This document shows, piece after piece, positions 43,049 to 53,091 of a stretch of DNA of 54,517 nt. Numbering within the stretch: position 1 is the stretch's first letter; every line of letters starts with the position of its first letter. The position numbers were made by a program, and so were the translations under genes. The DNA is from Comamonadaceae bacterium (GTDB lineage Bacteria; Pseudomonadota; Gammaproteobacteria; Burkholderiales; Burkholderiaceae_C), in NCBI GenBank assembly GCA_004144865.1, contig SEAY01000009.1, positions 1-54,517 of the forward strand. Reading direction: 5' to 3'. The notes below the pieces were generated by a model. It was not told where the DNA came from and ran no database searches. It saw only the letters and a list, made by a program, of their open reading frames with translations.

Positions 43049-44082
43049 GCGACGGTTTCCTGAAAACGTTGGGAGGCCGAGCGCCAGGCGAGCGTGCGGT
43101 GCAGCGCCGCATCGAGCGGCACCGTGTTGACGAGCCCGAATTGCTCGCGGGCCAGCGCCGTGGCGGGCACGTAGAAGTTGCCGGCCAGCCCTGGGGCCGG
43201 TTGGCCCAGAACGTGGCAGCCCACGCCCGCCGCGGAGGCGACGCGCCCAGCCAGTTCGCGGATGCTCACCGCTTCCTCGCTGCCGACGTTGAACGTGCTG
43301 CCGCCGGGCGCCAGCACCAGCAGCGTGAGCAGCCAGCGCGCCATGTCGGACGGGTACTGGAAACTGCGCACGGCCTCGCCCGTGCCCTGCACCACGATGT
43401 CGCGGCCGGCAGCCGCGTCCGCGATGAACTGCGCCGCGGCGCTGCCGCCGGACGGTTCGAGCCAGGGGCCTGCGAATGCGAACAGGCGCGCGATGGCCAC
43501 TTCGAACGGCCACGAACCGGCGCACAGCGTTTCGGCGGCGCGCTTGGCCTCCGTATAAGCGTTCGGCGCGGGCTGCGCCCAGGCGGTGTCTTCCCGCAAC
43601 GGAATCCCGCCGCCCGCAGGGCCGTACACGGCGCCCGAGCTCACGTGCAGCAGGCGCTGCACCCCCGCCTGGGTGGCGAACGCTCCGACGCGCTGCACGC
43701 CGGCACGGGCCGTTTCCACCAGCGTGGCGGCGTCCTGCGCGTGGGTGCTGGCGGGCAGTGCCGCGTGCACCACGAGGTCGAAGGCGCCGGCGGGAAACGC
43801 GAAGCTGGCGACATCGCCTTCGTGCAGTTGCAGCAACCTTGCGGCCGCCAGCCGCGGGTGCCGCAGGCGAAAGGCCGATGCATCGCGCGTCAGGACAGTC
43901 ACGCGCAAGCCGAGATCCATCACCGCGTCGGCGGCTGCCAGCGCTTCGAGCAGCCACTTGCCGACGAAGCCGGTGCCGCCGGTGATGAACAGCCGCTGGC
44001 CGCGCAGCGCCGACCACACGTCCGCGCGGGTGGCCGCGAGCAGCGCGTGGACGTCCTCGGCGATGATGTCGGCGGCTTGCAT
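43045..44082 (-). CDS. NAD-dependent epimerase/dehydratase (CDP-dideoxyhexose reductase-like)
   Basis: A 345-residue extended SDR. The NAD loop is LFITGGTGFVGKWLLEAL near residue 31. The active site is LLHVSSGAVYGPAGG near residue 145 and YTEAKRAAETL near residue 176 (Tyr and Lys present). It follows rfbH by 7 nt, the position held by CDP-abequose or CDP-paratose synthase in known dideoxyhexose clusters, so reduction of the 4-keto group of CDP-3,6-dideoxy-glucose is a good guess. It could instead reduce a branched product of the transketolase. Confidence 0.82.
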   Translation of the reverse strand: MQAADIIAEDVHALLAATRADVWSALRGQRLFITGGTGFVGKWLLEALAAADAVMDLGLRVTVLTRDASAFRLRHPRLAAARLLQLHEGDVASFAFPAGAFDLVVHAALPASTHAQDAATLVETARAGVQRVGAFATQAGVQRLLHVSSGAVYGPAGGGIPLREDTAWAQPAPNAYTEAKRAAETLCAGSWPFEVAIARLFAFAGPWLEPSGGSAAAQFIADAAAGRDIVVQGTGEAVRSFQYPSDMARWLLTLLVLAPGGSTFNVGSEEAVSIRELAGRVASAAGVGCHVLGQPAPGLAGNFYVPATALAREQFGLVNTVPLDAALHRTLAWRSASQRFQETVA

Positions 44083-44089
44083 GGCCAGG

Positions 44090-45427
44090 TCAGTCGAAGC
44101 GCAGCCCGAAGAAGGTTTCGATCTGCTCGATCGAGTAATCCAGCATTTCGCGGGTGAGGCCGGGGTACACGCCGATCCAGAACGTGTCGTTCATGATGCG
44201 GTCGGTGTTCTTCAGCTCGCCGGAGATGCGGTAGTTGCGGCCGATCATGTACGGCTGGCGCACCAGGTTGCCGGCAAAGAGCAGCCGGGTGCCGATCTTC
44301 TGCTGGTCCAGGTACGTCAGCAGGTCGACGCGCCGGGTGCCGGCGCCTTCGCGCAGCGTGATCGGGTAGCCGAACCAGGAAGGGTCGGAGTTCGGCGTCG
44401 CCTTCGGCAGCTCGAGGAACTCCTCGCAGGACTTCAGGCGTTCGCTCAGGTAGGCGAAATTGTCCTTGCGGGCCTGCACGAACCCGTCGAGGCGATCGAG
44501 CTGCGCGAGCGCGCAGGCGGCCTGCATGTCGGTGATCTTGAGGTTGTAGCCCAGGTGCGAGTACGTGTACTTGTGGTCGTACCCTTCCGGCAGGTCGCCC
44601 AGCTTCCAGCAGAAGCGCTTGCCGCAGGTGTTGTCCTTGCCGGGCGGGCAGTAGCAGTCGCGGCCCCAGTCGCGGATCGACTCCGCGATGGTGCGCAGTT
44701 CGTCGCTGTTCGTGAAGACGGCTCCACCCTCGCCCATGGTGATGTGGTGCGCGGGGTAGAAGCTGAGCGTCGCGATGTCGCCGAAGGACCCGACCAGCTT
44801 GCCGTCGTAGCGGGAGCCAAGCGCGTCGCAGCAGTCCTCGACCAGCCACAGGTTGTGCTTGCGGCAGACGTCCTTGACGATCGCCAGGTTGTACGGATTG
44901 CCGAGCGTGTGGGCCAGCATGATGGCCTTGGTGCGCGGGCCGACGGCGGCCTCGAGCTTCTGCGCGTCGATGTTGTACGTCGGGATGTCGACGTCGACGA
45001 ACACCGGGACGGCTCCGCACTGGATGATGGGGTTCACCGTCGTCGGGAAGCCGGCGGCCACCCCGATCACCTCGTCACCCGGCTGGATGGCGCGGTCGCC
45101 CAGCTTGGGCGAGGTGAGCGTCGAGAACGCCACCAGGTTCGCGGACGAACCGGAGTTCACCGTGATGAGGTGCTTCACGCCCAGGTAGGCGGCCAGGCGG
45201 CTTTCGAACAGTGCGTTGAAGCGGCCGGTGGTGAGCCACGCGTCCAGCGAGGCATCGACCATCATCTCCATTTCGGGCGCGCCCACCACCTTGCCCGACG
45301 GCGGGATCAGCGATTCGCCAGGGACGAAGCGGTTGGTGGACGGGAGCTCGCCGTACTGGCGTACGAGCTCCAGGATCTGCTTGCGCAGGAGGCCCTTCTT
45401 CAGGGTCACGTCAGTCGTCATGTTCAT
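44090..45427 (-). CDS. rfbH: CDP-6-deoxy-D-xylo-4-hexulose-3-dehydrase (RfbH/DdhC/E1)
   Basis: A 445-residue PMP-dependent, iron-sulfur dehydrase that removes the C3 hydroxyl of CDP-4-keto-6-deoxyglucose. A His (His228 here, in [14 protein letters not shown]) replaces the Lys of aminotransferases, the mark of this enzyme. The Cys cluster [18 protein letters not shown] near residue 257 fits the [2Fe-2S] ligands. The start is at 45427 or 45421 (both overlap the RfbG end). It needs a reductase (RfbI/E3), not found in the window. With RfbF and RfbG it gives CDP-4-keto-3,6-dideoxyglucose. Confidence 0.93.
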   Translation of the reverse strand: MNMTTDVTLKKGLLRKQILELVRQYGELPSTNRFVPGESLIPPSGKVVGAPEMEMMVDASLDAWLTTGRFNALFESRLAAYLGVKHLITVNSGSSANLVAFSTLTSPKLGDRAIQPGDEVIGVAAGFPTTVNPIIQCGAVPVFVDVDIPTYNIDAQKLEAAVGPRTKAIMLAHTLGNPYNLAIVKDVCRKHNLWLVEDCCDALGSRYDGKLVGSFGDIATLSFYPAHHITMGEGGAVFTNSDELRTIAESIRDWGRDCYCPPGKDNTCGKRFCWKLGDLPEGYDHKYTYSHLGYNLKITDMQAACALAQLDRLDGFVQARKDNFAYLSERLKSCEEFLELPKATPNSDPSWFGYPITLREGAGTRRVDLLTYLDQQKIGTRLLFAGNLVRQPYMIGRNYRISGELKNTDRIMNDTFWIGVYPGLTREMLDYSIEQIETFFGLRFD

Positions 45428-46487
45428 CTCTTTCGTAAGCCTCGATCTGCCGCAGCGAGACCTGGCGCATGTCTTCTCCGCGCTGGTGCGCCTGCTGCCA
45501 TTCGACGATGGCGCGCAGGGCGCGCGTGAGGTTCCAGCGGGGGTGCCAGCCGAGCTGCTGGCGGGCCTTGGAGCAATCCAGCTTCAGCCAGGCGGCTTCG
45601 TGGGGATGGTCGCCGCCGTCGTCGGCCCAGCGGGCGCCGGCGCCCCACTCGCGGGACAGCGCATCGGCGATCCACGAGACGGGCTTGGCGTCGGTGTCGG
45701 CCGGGCCGAAGTTCCAGCCTTCGGCCCAGCGCGGGCCGTCGGTGGCCAGGCGCTCCGCCAGCATCATGTAGCCGTAGAGCGGCTCGAGCACGTGCTGCCA
45801 GGGGCGCACGGCATTGCGGTTGCGGATGGGCGCCGCGTAGCCGCCCGCGAATGCGCGCAGCAGGTCAGGCACCAGGCGGTCGGCCGACCAGTCGCCGCCG
45901 CCGATCACGTTGCCCGCCCGGGCGGTGGCGAGGCCCACGCCGTGTTCCGCATGCCGCGCCGGATTGAAGTACGAATTGCGCCAGGCCGCGGCCACGAGCT
46001 CGGCGCAGCCCTTGCTGTTGCTGTAGGGATCGAACCCCCCCATGGGATCGGACTCGCGGTAGCCCCACGGCCATTCCCGGTTCTCGTAGCACTTGTCGCT
46101 GGTGACCACCACGACCGAGCGCAGCGACTTGCTGCGGCGCGCGGCCTCGAGCAGGTGCACGGTGCCCATGACGTTGGTGGCATAGGTCTCCACCGGCTCG
46201 TCGTAGGACTTGCGCACCAGCGCCTGCGCGGCGAGGTGGAAGATGACTTCCGGTTGCGCGCGCTCCACCACCTGGCGCAGCGTCGCGAGGTCACGCACGT
46301 CCTGCGACGCGCGCTGGTCGCGTCCGGCGTGCACGAGCGCGAACATGTTCGGCTCGCCGGAGGGCGGCAGCGCGTAGCCCGTCACCTCCGCGCCGAGCTT
46401 CTCCAGCCACAGCGTCAGCCACGCACCCTTGAAGCCCGTGTGCCCCGTCAGCAGGACGCGGCGGCCCTTCCAGAAGGCGGCGTCCAT
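45411..46487 (-). CDS. rfbG: CDP-glucose 4,6-dehydratase (RfbG/DdhB)
   Basis: A 358-residue extended SDR. NAD loop [20 protein letters not shown] at residue 10. [19 protein letters not shown] carries the Thr-Asp-Lys catalytic set near residue 128, followed by [10 protein letters not shown] near residue 154. The region [14 protein letters not shown] near residue 195 and [16 protein letters not shown] are hallmarks of CDP-glucose dehydratases. The ATG at 46487 was chosen because it overlaps the RfbF stop (TGATG). It converts CDP-glucose to CDP-4-keto-6-deoxyglucose for RfbH. Confidence 0.93.
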   Translation of the reverse strand: MDAAFWKGRRVLLTGHTGFKGAWLTLWLEKLGAEVTGYALPPSGEPNMFALVHAGRDQRASQDVRDLATLRQVVERAQPEVIFHLAAQALVRKSYDEPVETYATNVMGTVHLLEAARRSKSLRSVVVVTSDKCYENREWPWGYRESDPMGGFDPYSNSKGCAELVAAAWRNSYFNPARHAEHGVGLATARAGNVIGGGDWSADRLVPDLLRAFAGGYAAPIRNRNAVRPWQHVLEPLYGYMMLAERLATDGPRWAEGWNFGPADTDAKPVSWIADALSREWGAGARWADDGGDHPHEAAWLKLDCSKARQQLGWHPRWNLTRALRAIVEWQQAHQRGEDMRQVSLRQIEAYERDEHDD

Positions 46488-47257
46488 CACCACTTCTTCC
46501 ACGGGGCCTGGCCGCTCTGCCAGAGTTCCTCGAGATGCTGCTTGTCGCGCAGCGTGTCCATCGGCTGGAAGAAGCCATGGTGGCGGTACGCGGAAAGCTG
46601 GCCCTCCTCGGCCAGGCGCTCCAGCGGCTCGCGCTCCCAGATGGTGCTGTCGTCAGCGATGTAGTCGATGACCTTCGGCGACAGCACGAAGAAACCGCCA
46701 TTGATCATGGCGCCGTCGCCTCGCGGCTTCTCGCGGAACGTCGACACGCGGCCGTCGTTGATCTCCAGCGCGCCGAAGCGGCCGGGCGGATAGGTCGCCG
46801 TCAGCGTGGCGAGCGTGCGTTGCTGGCGGTGGTAGGCGAGCAGCGCAGCCACGTCGACGTCGGCCACGCCGTCGCCGTACGTGAAGCAGAACTCCTTCTC
46901 GCCGTCGAGGTGCGAAGCCACGCGCTTCAGCCGGCCGCCCGTCATGGTCGCCTCGCCCGTGTCCACGAGCGTGACGCGCCAGGGTTCCGCGTAGCGATGA
47001 TGCACTTCCATCTCGTTCTTCTTCATGTCGAACGTGACGTCGGACATGTGCAGGAAGTAGTTGGCGAAGTACTCCTTGATCACGTAGCCCTTGTAGCCAC
47101 AGCAGATGATGAAGTCGTTGATGCCGTGCGCGGAATAGATCTTCATCACGTGCCACAGCACCGGCTTGCCGCCCACCTCGACCATCGGCTTCGGCTTGAG
47201 GTGCGTTTCCTCGCTGATGCGCGTGCCGAGTCCCCCGGCCAGAATGACTGCTTTCAT
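46487..47257 (-). CDS. rfbF: Glucose-1-phosphate cytidylyltransferase (RfbF/DdhA)
   Basis: A 256-residue nucleotidyltransferase that makes CDP-glucose from CTP and glucose-1-phosphate. It begins [18 protein letters not shown] with [19 protein letters not shown], the family signature. [20 protein letters not shown] near residue 123 gives the metal-binding Asp, and [16 protein letters not shown] near residue 180 follows. Shine-Dalgarno GAAGG lies before the ATG. First of the rfbFGH block, 64 nt downstream of the GT-C-like gene, so it may have its own promoter. Confidence 0.94.
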   Translation of the reverse strand: MKAVILAGGLGTRISEETHLKPKPMVEVGGKPVLWHVMKIYSAHGINDFIICCGYKGYVIKEYFANYFLHMSDVTFDMKKNEMEVHHRYAEPWRVTLVDTGEATMTGGRLKRVASHLDGEKEFCFTYGDGVADVDVAALLAYHRQQRTLATLTATYPPGRFGALEINDGRVSTFREKPRGDGAMINGGFFVLSPKVIDYIADDSTIWEREPLERLAEEGQLSAYRHHGFFQPMDTLRDKQHLEELWQSGQAPWKKW

Positions 47258-47321
47258 GTTTACCTTCGTTCCTGGAAAGGGGTGGCGCTTCTGCTGCCGT
47301 CTCGCCCCGACGAAGCCGTGA

Positions 47322-48695
47322 TTATCGTCGCTTCGCAGGCTGGCTTCCCGCCGCGGCACCATCGGGCGCCCCAGTGCGAACGCCGGTCGAGAGGAGCAGC
47401 AGAAGCGTGACGACACCGAAGATCTTCGGCAGGTAAAAATACCGCGCTTCGAGGTGCGCAAGCGTATAGACGGCCGCTAGGCACGCATACAGCGACAGCT
47501 GGAACCATGCATGCAGGGGGAAGGCCGGGTGGCGCCGCAGCTGCCAGAGGCGAACCATGGATACCGCAATGCAGGCCAGCAGCAGGAGGTTGGCGAGGAC
47601 CTCGGGCCCGGTGGGGGCGGAGAGGGGCCGCGACAGGTTGTCGGGCCGCGGTGGCACCAGCCAGTAGGTCGGCAGCCTCTGCAATTTTTCCGCGATCCAA
47701 GCGGCCGGATGGTTGAAGAACGCCTGGTAGAAATAGCGGGGTTCGGATTTTCCGCAGAACGAGGGCTCCAGCTTGCACGCCAGGTGGCCGCCTCCCTCGA
47801 TGACGAAGCGTGCGTGCCCGGCGAGCAGCGTTTCCTCGGTGGCGAGCGAGTTGGCCGCGATCAGCGTCGAGGTCTGCACCCAGCCCGGCTGCCCGACGTC
47901 GAGCACGTTGTGGATCCGCCAGGGGAGCATGGCGACATGCGCCGTCGCCAGCGTGATGCCGATGGCCATCAGCGTTCCAGCGGGAAGCAGCTTTCGGCGA
48001 CCGCGTGCGAACGCCAGGGCGGCGGCCAGGAAGACCGCGATCGCGACCAGCGTGAGGAACACGACGATCAGCTCGAACTGGGAGCGGAAGTACGCTGCGG
48101 CCGCCAGCGCCAGGCCAGCAAGGACCGCGTCCACCTTCGAGCCGCGTTCGTACGCGCGCACCGCCAGCAGGTAGGCGATGAAGAAGAAGGAGATCGAGAA
48201 GGTTTCCCCGAAGGACAGCCCGAGCGGGCTCAGCAGGAACAGGCCGGTCAGCGGAAACAGGAAGGGCAGCAAGGGAGCGAGGCCGGCCACCAGTGGCGGC
48301 CATGACTGCAGCAGGCGCTGGCGCAGCAGGACCATCCAGGTGGCGGAGCACGCTGCGCTTGCCACCAGCAGCACCAGCAGGAAGGGGCCGTCCTCGCCGA
48401 CCATCCGGATGGCCGCGCCCTCCAGCAGGGGAAATCCGGGCGGCCAGAGGTGGACGATCCAGTAGTTCGCGGGCGTCACCCACCCGCCGCGGGCGACGTC
48501 CAGCGCCGCCGTGAGGAACGACACCGGGTCTCCATAGGGGACGCGCTTGATCGCCGGCAGGAACCCGGCAGCGGAAGCATTCCACGGTGGTTGCAGGTCC
48601 CAGTCCCAGGGCCCGAACAGGCCGAGGGCCACGAGGCCTGCCACATACAGCAGCCAGACGAACGCGGCACGCGGCCGGAGGGCGGAGTCAGGCAT
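47322..48695 (-). CDS. Polytopic membrane protein, GT-C glycosyltransferase-like, copy 1
   Basis: A 457-residue protein with about 10 predicted helices. It has a first periplasmic loop ([20 protein letters not shown], then [10 protein letters not shown] near residue 87), a [13 protein letters not shown] segment near residue 205, and a conserved [16 protein letters not shown] near residue 420. The large loop has [20 protein letters not shown]. This layout resembles GT-C transferases that use polyprenyl-phosphate sugars, but I do not recognise a named family. It is a close paralogue of the next gene, overlapping it by 8 nt, so the pair arose by tandem duplication. It might use the sugar flipped by GtrA. 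Confidence 0.7.
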   Translation of the reverse strand: MPDSALRPRAAFVWLLYVAGLVALGLFGPWDWDLQPPWNASAAGFLPAIKRVPYGDPVSFLTAALDVARGGWVTPANYWIVHLWPPGFPLLEGAAIRMVGEDGPFLLVLLVASAACSATWMVLLRQRLLQSWPPLVAGLAPLLPFLFPLTGLFLLSPLGLSFGETFSISFFFIAYLLAVRAYERGSKVDAVLAGLALAAAAYFRSQFELIVVFLTLVAIAVFLAAALAFARGRRKLLPAGTLMAIGITLATAHVAMLPWRIHNVLDVGQPGWVQTSTLIAANSLATEETLLAGHARFVIEGGGHLACKLEPSFCGKSEPRYFYQAFFNHPAAWIAEKLQRLPTYWLVPPRPDNLSRPLSAPTGPEVLANLLLLACIAVSMVRLWQLRRHPAFPLHAWFQLSLYACLAAVYTLAHLEARYFYLPKIFGVVTLLLLLSTGVRTGAPDGAAAGSQPAKRR

Positions 48696-50055
48696 GCGAG
48701 CTCCCTGCGCGGCGCGGAGACATCAGTGACGCAACGGCGACCACGGAGAAGATCTTCGGCAGGTAGAAGTAGCGCGCCTCGAGGTGAACCAGCGCGTACA
48801 CGGCCAGCAGGCAGCCGTAGGTCGAGAGCTGCACCCAGGCCTGCAGCGGGAATTCGGGCTCCCGCCGGATGGCCCACAAGCGCCAGAGTCCGGCCAGGAG
48901 GATCGCGAGGAAAGCCAGGTTGAGTGCCTTCTGCAGGACGGAGGAGGGCACGTCGGCCGAGGAAAGCGCGCCGTGCTTGGGCGGTGCCATCCAGAACTTT
49001 GCAACCAGCTGCGCCTTGTATGCCAGCCATTCCCCCATGTTCTTCCTGAACGCGCCGTAGAAATGGACCTCATCCTTCTGGCCGCAGTACGCAGGCTCCA
49101 GCTTGCAGGCGAGGTGGCCGCCACCGGCCACGATGAAACCCGCGCCCAGCGAATTCAAGCGCGCCTCGGGAGTCAATGCGTTCTCGAAAACCACCGCGGA
49201 GGTGTAGACCCACCGCGGTTCCTGCGTGTGCAGGAAGTTATGGTAGCGCCAGGGCGCCATCGCCGCGTGCGTGACCACCAGCGTGACCGCCACGATCACG
49301 AGCGTGCGCGCGCCGACGAAGGTCTTTCTCCGGAAGAGGAAGGCGAGCGTCGCGAACACGAAGATCGCGCCGCCGCCGAGCGTGAGGAACAGGACGAGCA
49401 GTTCGAACTGCGAGCGGAAGTAGGCCGCGCCCGCGACCGCGAGGCCGGCCAGCACGGCGGCCAGCACCGCCTTCCACCACGCGCCGGCACGCAGTCCCAG
49501 CAGCACCAGCAGGAAGGCGGTCAGGTACAGCGAGATGGAAAAGGTCTCGCCGAACGCCAGGCCCAGCGGGCTCAGGAGGAAGAACCAGCTGAGCGGAAAG
49601 GCGAACGGCAGCAGCGGCGCGAGGGCGGCGAGCCTGGGACCGTTGCCCGAACGCAGCAGGTACTGCCGCAGCAGCGTCATCCAGGTGGCGCAACCGAGGG
49701 CGCTCAGCACCAGCAGCGGTAGGAGGACCGGGCCGTCCTCGCCGAGCAGCCGCACCACCACGCTTTCGAGCACCATGAAGCCCGGCGGCCAGAGCCGGAT
49801 CAGCCACTGGTTCTCGGGAGTGATCCAGCCGTGCCGGGCGATGTCGAGCGCCCCGGTGGCGAAGGACACCGGGTCGCCGAAGCTGGTGGCCCTCGCCAGG
49901 GCCATCAGGGGCGTGCCCCAGGGGAACTGCGGGGTGCTCGAGATCAGCGGGGTGAGCACGAGGAGCGCGGCGAAATACGCCGCGAAGGCGATCCATGCGC
50001 CGCGCGGGCCAGCAGAGGTGGTGCGGAACTCCGCCCCCTTGTCGAGATTGAGCAC
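48688..50055 (-). CDS. Polytopic membrane protein, GT-C glycosyltransferase-like, copy 2
   Basis: A 455-residue paralogue of copy 1. It shares the first-loop segment (GDPVSFATGALDIARHGWIT, then LWPPGFMVLE), the [14 protein letters not shown] helix, [31 protein letters not shown] and the C-terminal [16 protein letters not shown]. About 10 helices are predicted. The start is probably GTG at 50055, 11 nt after the upstream stop; no ATG fits better. Conservation of the loop motifs in both copies suggests that both are active with different acceptor or donor. Function inferred only from fold and context. Confidence 0.7.
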   Translation of the reverse strand: MLNLDKGAEFRTTSAGPRGAWIAFAAYFAALLVLTPLISSTPQFPWGTPLMALARATSFGDPVSFATGALDIARHGWITPENQWLIRLWPPGFMVLESVVVRLLGEDGPVLLPLLVLSALGCATWMTLLRQYLLRSGNGPRLAALAPLLPFAFPLSWFFLLSPLGLAFGETFSISLYLTAFLLVLLGLRAGAWWKAVLAAVLAGLAVAGAAYFRSQFELLVLFLTLGGGAIFVFATLAFLFRRKTFVGARTLVIVAVTLVVTHAAMAPWRYHNFLHTQEPRWVYTSAVVFENALTPEARLNSLGAGFIVAGGGHLACKLEPAYCGQKDEVHFYGAFRKNMGEWLAYKAQLVAKFWMAPPKHGALSSADVPSSVLQKALNLAFLAILLAGLWRLWAIRREPEFPLQAWVQLSTYGCLLAVYALVHLEARYFYLPKIFSVVAVASLMSPRRAGSSHA

Positions 50056-50066
50056 CTGAGGGACTT

Positions 50067-51539
50067 CTAGAAAACGGCGGATCGTAGCCGGCGGGCCTGC
50101 CGCAGCGCCCAGCGCCGCACCACGCCCGCCACGGTGAACTCCCCGGCGACGCGCAGCGCCTGCGCCAGCGGATCGCTGCGGTGCCTGAAGGCGGTGGCGG
50201 GAATCTGCTGCGCGCGCGGATCCCCGGCGAGCGCGTCGCGCATCACACTCGGCGTGTAGTAAGCCTCGTAGTGCAGCCGCGCGTCGCGGCCGATCCGCTG
50301 CAGGGACGGCCGGTCCTGCGCGGCGATGAAGCGCAGGAGCTCGGAAGGATGCGACCAGAAGGCGCTGCCGGGCGGCAGCATGTCCATCGCGCCCAGGAAT
50401 GCATGGGCCGAGTGGTCGTGGGCCGCGACGGCGACACCGGCCGCCATCACCTCGACCAGCGTCCGCGCCCCCGGGTAAGGGAAGGACGCGATGTACAGGT
50501 CCACCTGCTCGTGCCGCAGCGTCGCGGCGACGCTGCGGACGTACGGGACGTAGCGGAAAGATGTCGCGGCGACTCCGCGCCGGGCGAGCGCGCGGCGGAT
50601 GCGCCAGCGGTAGGGCGCACTCAGCCGGCCCACGTGGACGTGGACCCCGCGCGTCTGCGCCAGCACGTCCGCGATCACTTCGGGATACGCGGGCCAGTAC
50701 GCATGCTCGATCTTGTTGCGGCCGCCCACGGTGCAGGTCACGAGCGGCCCAGACCGCGAACCCGCGGCCGGTTGTGCACCCGCCGGATCCGGGATCGCCA
50801 TCGGCAGGTACTTGTTGTCGGCGCGGCCCAGCACGTCGCGGCAATTGCGAAAGCCCATCGGATGCGGGTCGTGGTGCTCTCCGAACGGCAGCGTGACGCC
50901 CAGGCACAGGTGATGGTCGCCGTGGTGCAGGTACTTCAGCTGGTAGCCCTGCCCCGGCTGCACCGCAGCCACGGCGACGCCGTCCTGGTGGTGGTTGAAC
51001 AGCCACACGGTCTCGGGCTGCAATGCGATCAAGCGCTGCTGAAGCCATTGCAGCCGCGCGAAATGCGAGCCGCGCGGCGCCACTTCGAACGCGAGGTCGG
51101 CGATGCCGCCGAACAGGTGGTCCAGCTGCGTGAGCGCCGTGCGCCCCGAAATTCCGGTGAGCAGGATCTTCACCGGGCCGCCCGCGAAGCGGGCGATGTC
51201 GGCGAGCACCGCCGTGTGCCCGCCGGAAGGTTGCAGGCGGCTGGCGATGAACACCACTGGAGCGTGTTCCGCCGGCGCCGCGGCGACGCCACCGCGCCGC
51301 AACGCATCGAGGCTGGCGGCACCCGCGCGCTGGCATGCTGCGTCGAGGAAGGCGTCGGCGTAGATCTCGGCGGTGTTCAGCGGTTCGCAGACCACGTCCT
51401 CGACCACGTCCTCGATGGCGCGCAGCGCGGCGGCGATGTCGCCAGCGGCCAGCAGTTCATCGATGCGGCCGCGCACGTCGGCCGCGGCTGCCCGTGCGGG
51501 CGAGGCGAGATCCACGGCGTTGGCCGCCTCAGCCCTCAT
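50067..51539 (-). CDS. Glycosyltransferase-like protein (GT-B/GT4-like) with N-terminal extension
   Basis: A 490-residue protein. Residues 1-95 are an Ala-rich helical region with no known domain. Residues ~95-430 look like a GT-B fold: VVFIASRLQPSGGHTAVLAD (glycine-rich N loop), LKYLHHGDHHLCLGVTLP near residue 205, and FPYPGARTLVEVMAAGVAVA near residue 370, the E-x7-E-like end of GT4 enzymes. LVTCTVGGRNKIEHAYWP near residue 267 is unusual. The C terminus is basic (RRWALRQARRLRSAVF), perhaps for membrane contact. Donor and acceptor unknown. Confidence 0.7.
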   Translation of the reverse strand: MRAEAANAVDLASPARAAAADVRGRIDELLAAGDIAAALRAIEDVVEDVVCEPLNTAEIYADAFLDAACQRAGAASLDALRRGGVAAAPAEHAPVVFIASRLQPSGGHTAVLADIARFAGGPVKILLTGISGRTALTQLDHLFGGIADLAFEVAPRGSHFARLQWLQQRLIALQPETVWLFNHHQDGVAVAAVQPGQGYQLKYLHHGDHHLCLGVTLPFGEHHDPHPMGFRNCRDVLGRADNKYLPMAIPDPAGAQPAAGSRSGPLVTCTVGGRNKIEHAYWPAYPEVIADVLAQTRGVHVHVGRLSAPYRWRIRRALARRGVAATSFRYVPYVRSVAATLRHEQVDLYIASFPYPGARTLVEVMAAGVAVAAHDHSAHAFLGAMDMLPPGSAFWSHPSELLRFIAAQDRPSLQRIGRDARLHYEAYYTPSVMRDALAGDPRAQQIPATAFRHRSDPLAQALRVAGEFTVAGVVRRWALRQARRLRSAVF

Positions 51540-51551
51540 GGCGCCTGGGCG

Positions 51552-52658
51552 TCAGCGCTGGGCGCCGCCGAAGAAGGCGCGAACCGCGGCGATGACTTCG
51601 GCCACTTCGGCCTGGGTCATGTCGGGGGAAATCGGCAGGCTCACGACCTCGCCCGCCAGCCGGGTGGCCAGCGGCAGGTCGTGGTCTTTGTACGCCGGGT
51701 AGCAGTCCTGCAGGTGCGGCGGCTTGGGATAGTGGATCACCGTGCCGATGCCGCGCTCCTCGAGGAAGCGGCGCAACGCGTCGCGCTGCGGGGTCGCCAC
51801 CACGTAGAGGTGCCAGACCGGCACGGCCCATTCGGGCACCGCGGGCAGCTGCAGCGGCAGGCCCCTCAGCCCTTCCGAGTACTGCTTCGCGACGGCGCGG
51901 CGGCGCACGTTCCAGTCGTCCAGCACCGCCAGCTTGGCGCGCAGGAAGGCGGCCTGCAACTCGTCGAGGCGCGAGTTGTAGCCGGCTTCCAGGTGCTCGT
52001 ACTTGACCTTGGAACCGTAGTTGCGCAGCGTCCGCACCTTGTCGGCGATGGCCGCATCGTTGGTCAGCACGGCGCCGGCGTCGCCGAGCGCGCCGAGGTT
52101 CTTGCCGGGATAAAAGCTGGTGCCCGCCGCATGGCCAAGGCCGCCCGCGCGGCGGCCCTTGTACTCCGCGCCCTGAGACTGCGCCGCGTCCTCGATCACC
52201 ACGAGGTTGCGGCGCTTCGCCAGCTGCATCAGCGGATCCATGTCCGCCGTCTGGCCGTACAGGTGGACCGGCATGATCGCGCGGGTGCGCGGCGTCACCG
52301 CCGCCTCGGCGCGAGCCGGATCGATGTTGTGGGTCGCCGGGTCCGGCTCCACCGGCACCGGCGTCGCGCCGCACTGGCTGACGGCGAGCCAGGTGGCGAT
52401 GAAGGTGTTGGAGGGCACCAGCACTTCGTCGCCCGGGCCGATGCCGTACGCGCGCAGCAGCAGCACGAGGGCGTCCAGGCCGTTGCCCACGCCAACGCAA
52501 TGCGCCACGCCGCTGTGGCGCGCGAACTCGGCCTCAAAGGCTTCGACCTCCGGGCCGGTGATGTACCAGCCCGAGGCCATCACGCGCTGGTAGGCCGCGT
52601 CGAGCGCGGGGCGGATCTCGCCGTTCAGCCGGCCGAGGTTCAGGAACGAAACTGCCAT
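51552..52658 (-). CDS. DegT/DnrJ/EryC1/StrS sugar aminotransferase (FdtB/QdtB-like)
   Basis: A 368-residue PLP enzyme. It has [18 protein letters not shown] near residue 55, [20 protein letters not shown] near residue 155 and [19 protein letters not shown] near residue 182, where Lys187 holds [27 protein letters not shown] and a C-terminal HYPKPPHLQ are typical of the 3-aminotransferases that make dTDP-Fuc3N or dTDP-Qui3N. The ketoisomerase gene immediately precedes it, TGA and ATG abutting. It would aminate C3 of a dTDP-3-keto-6-deoxyhexose. Confidence 0.9.
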   Translation of the reverse strand: MAVSFLNLGRLNGEIRPALDAAYQRVMASGWYITGPEVEAFEAEFARHSGVAHCVGVGNGLDALVLLLRAYGIGPGDEVLVPSNTFIATWLAVSQCGATPVPVEPDPATHNIDPARAEAAVTPRTRAIMPVHLYGQTADMDPLMQLAKRRNLVVIEDAAQSQGAEYKGRRAGGLGHAAGTSFYPGKNLGALGDAGAVLTNDAAIADKVRTLRNYGSKVKYEHLEAGYNSRLDELQAAFLRAKLAVLDDWNVRRRAVAKQYSEGLRGLPLQLPAVPEWAVPVWHLYVVATPQRDALRRFLEERGIGTVIHYPKPPHLQDCYPAYKDHDLPLATRLAGEVVSLPISPDMTQAEVAEVIAAVRAFFGGAQR

Positions 52659-53072
52659 TCAACGTGCTCCTTGCGCATCGCGCAGGAATTCCGCGTAGTC
52701 GCGGTAGTAGTCCTTCTCGTCGTAGCGCTCGGAAGCCAGCACCATGCAGACCGCGCCCGAGGAGAAGTTGGTGAGCTCCCGCCAGATCATCGGGCAGACG
52801 TAGAGCCCGAAGTAGCTGCGGTTCATGTGGAAGGTCCGCTTGTCGCGGCCGTCGTCGATGATCAGGTCGAAGGATCCCGACATGGCGACCACCAGCTGCT
52901 GCAGGTTGCGGTGGCCGTGGGCACCGCGCTCCGCGCCGCCCGGCACGTCGTAGAGGTAGTACACGCGCTTGATGTCGAAGGGCACGTGGGAGGATCCTTC
53001 GATGAAGGTGAGGTTGCCGCGGGGATCCTGGATCCGCGGCAGGTCGATCAAGCGGCAATCGCTCACAGCCAT
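52659..53072 (-). CDS. dTDP-4-keto-6-deoxyglucose 3,4-ketoisomerase (FdtA/QdtA-like)
   Basis: A 137-residue single-domain cupin. It begins CRLIDLPRIQDPRGNLTFIE. RGAHGHRNLQQLVVAMSGSF near residue 48 contains the His pair of the active site. The end is SERYDEKDYYRDYAEFLRDA, a FdtA/QdtA signature. It would shift the keto group from C4 to C3 of dTDP-4-keto-6-deoxyglucose for the aminotransferase next door. The dTDP-sugar precursors (RmlA, RmlB) are not in the window. Whether the product is Fuc3N or Qui3N cannot be told. Confidence 0.89.
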   Translation of the reverse strand: MAVSDCRLIDLPRIQDPRGNLTFIEGSSHVPFDIKRVYYLYDVPGGAERGAHGHRNLQQLVVAMSGSFDLIIDDGRDKRTFHMNRSYFGLYVCPMIWRELTNFSSGAVCMVLASERYDEKDYYRDYAEFLRDAQGAR

Positions 53073-53091
53073 GTCTGCTCCTTGATGCTCT

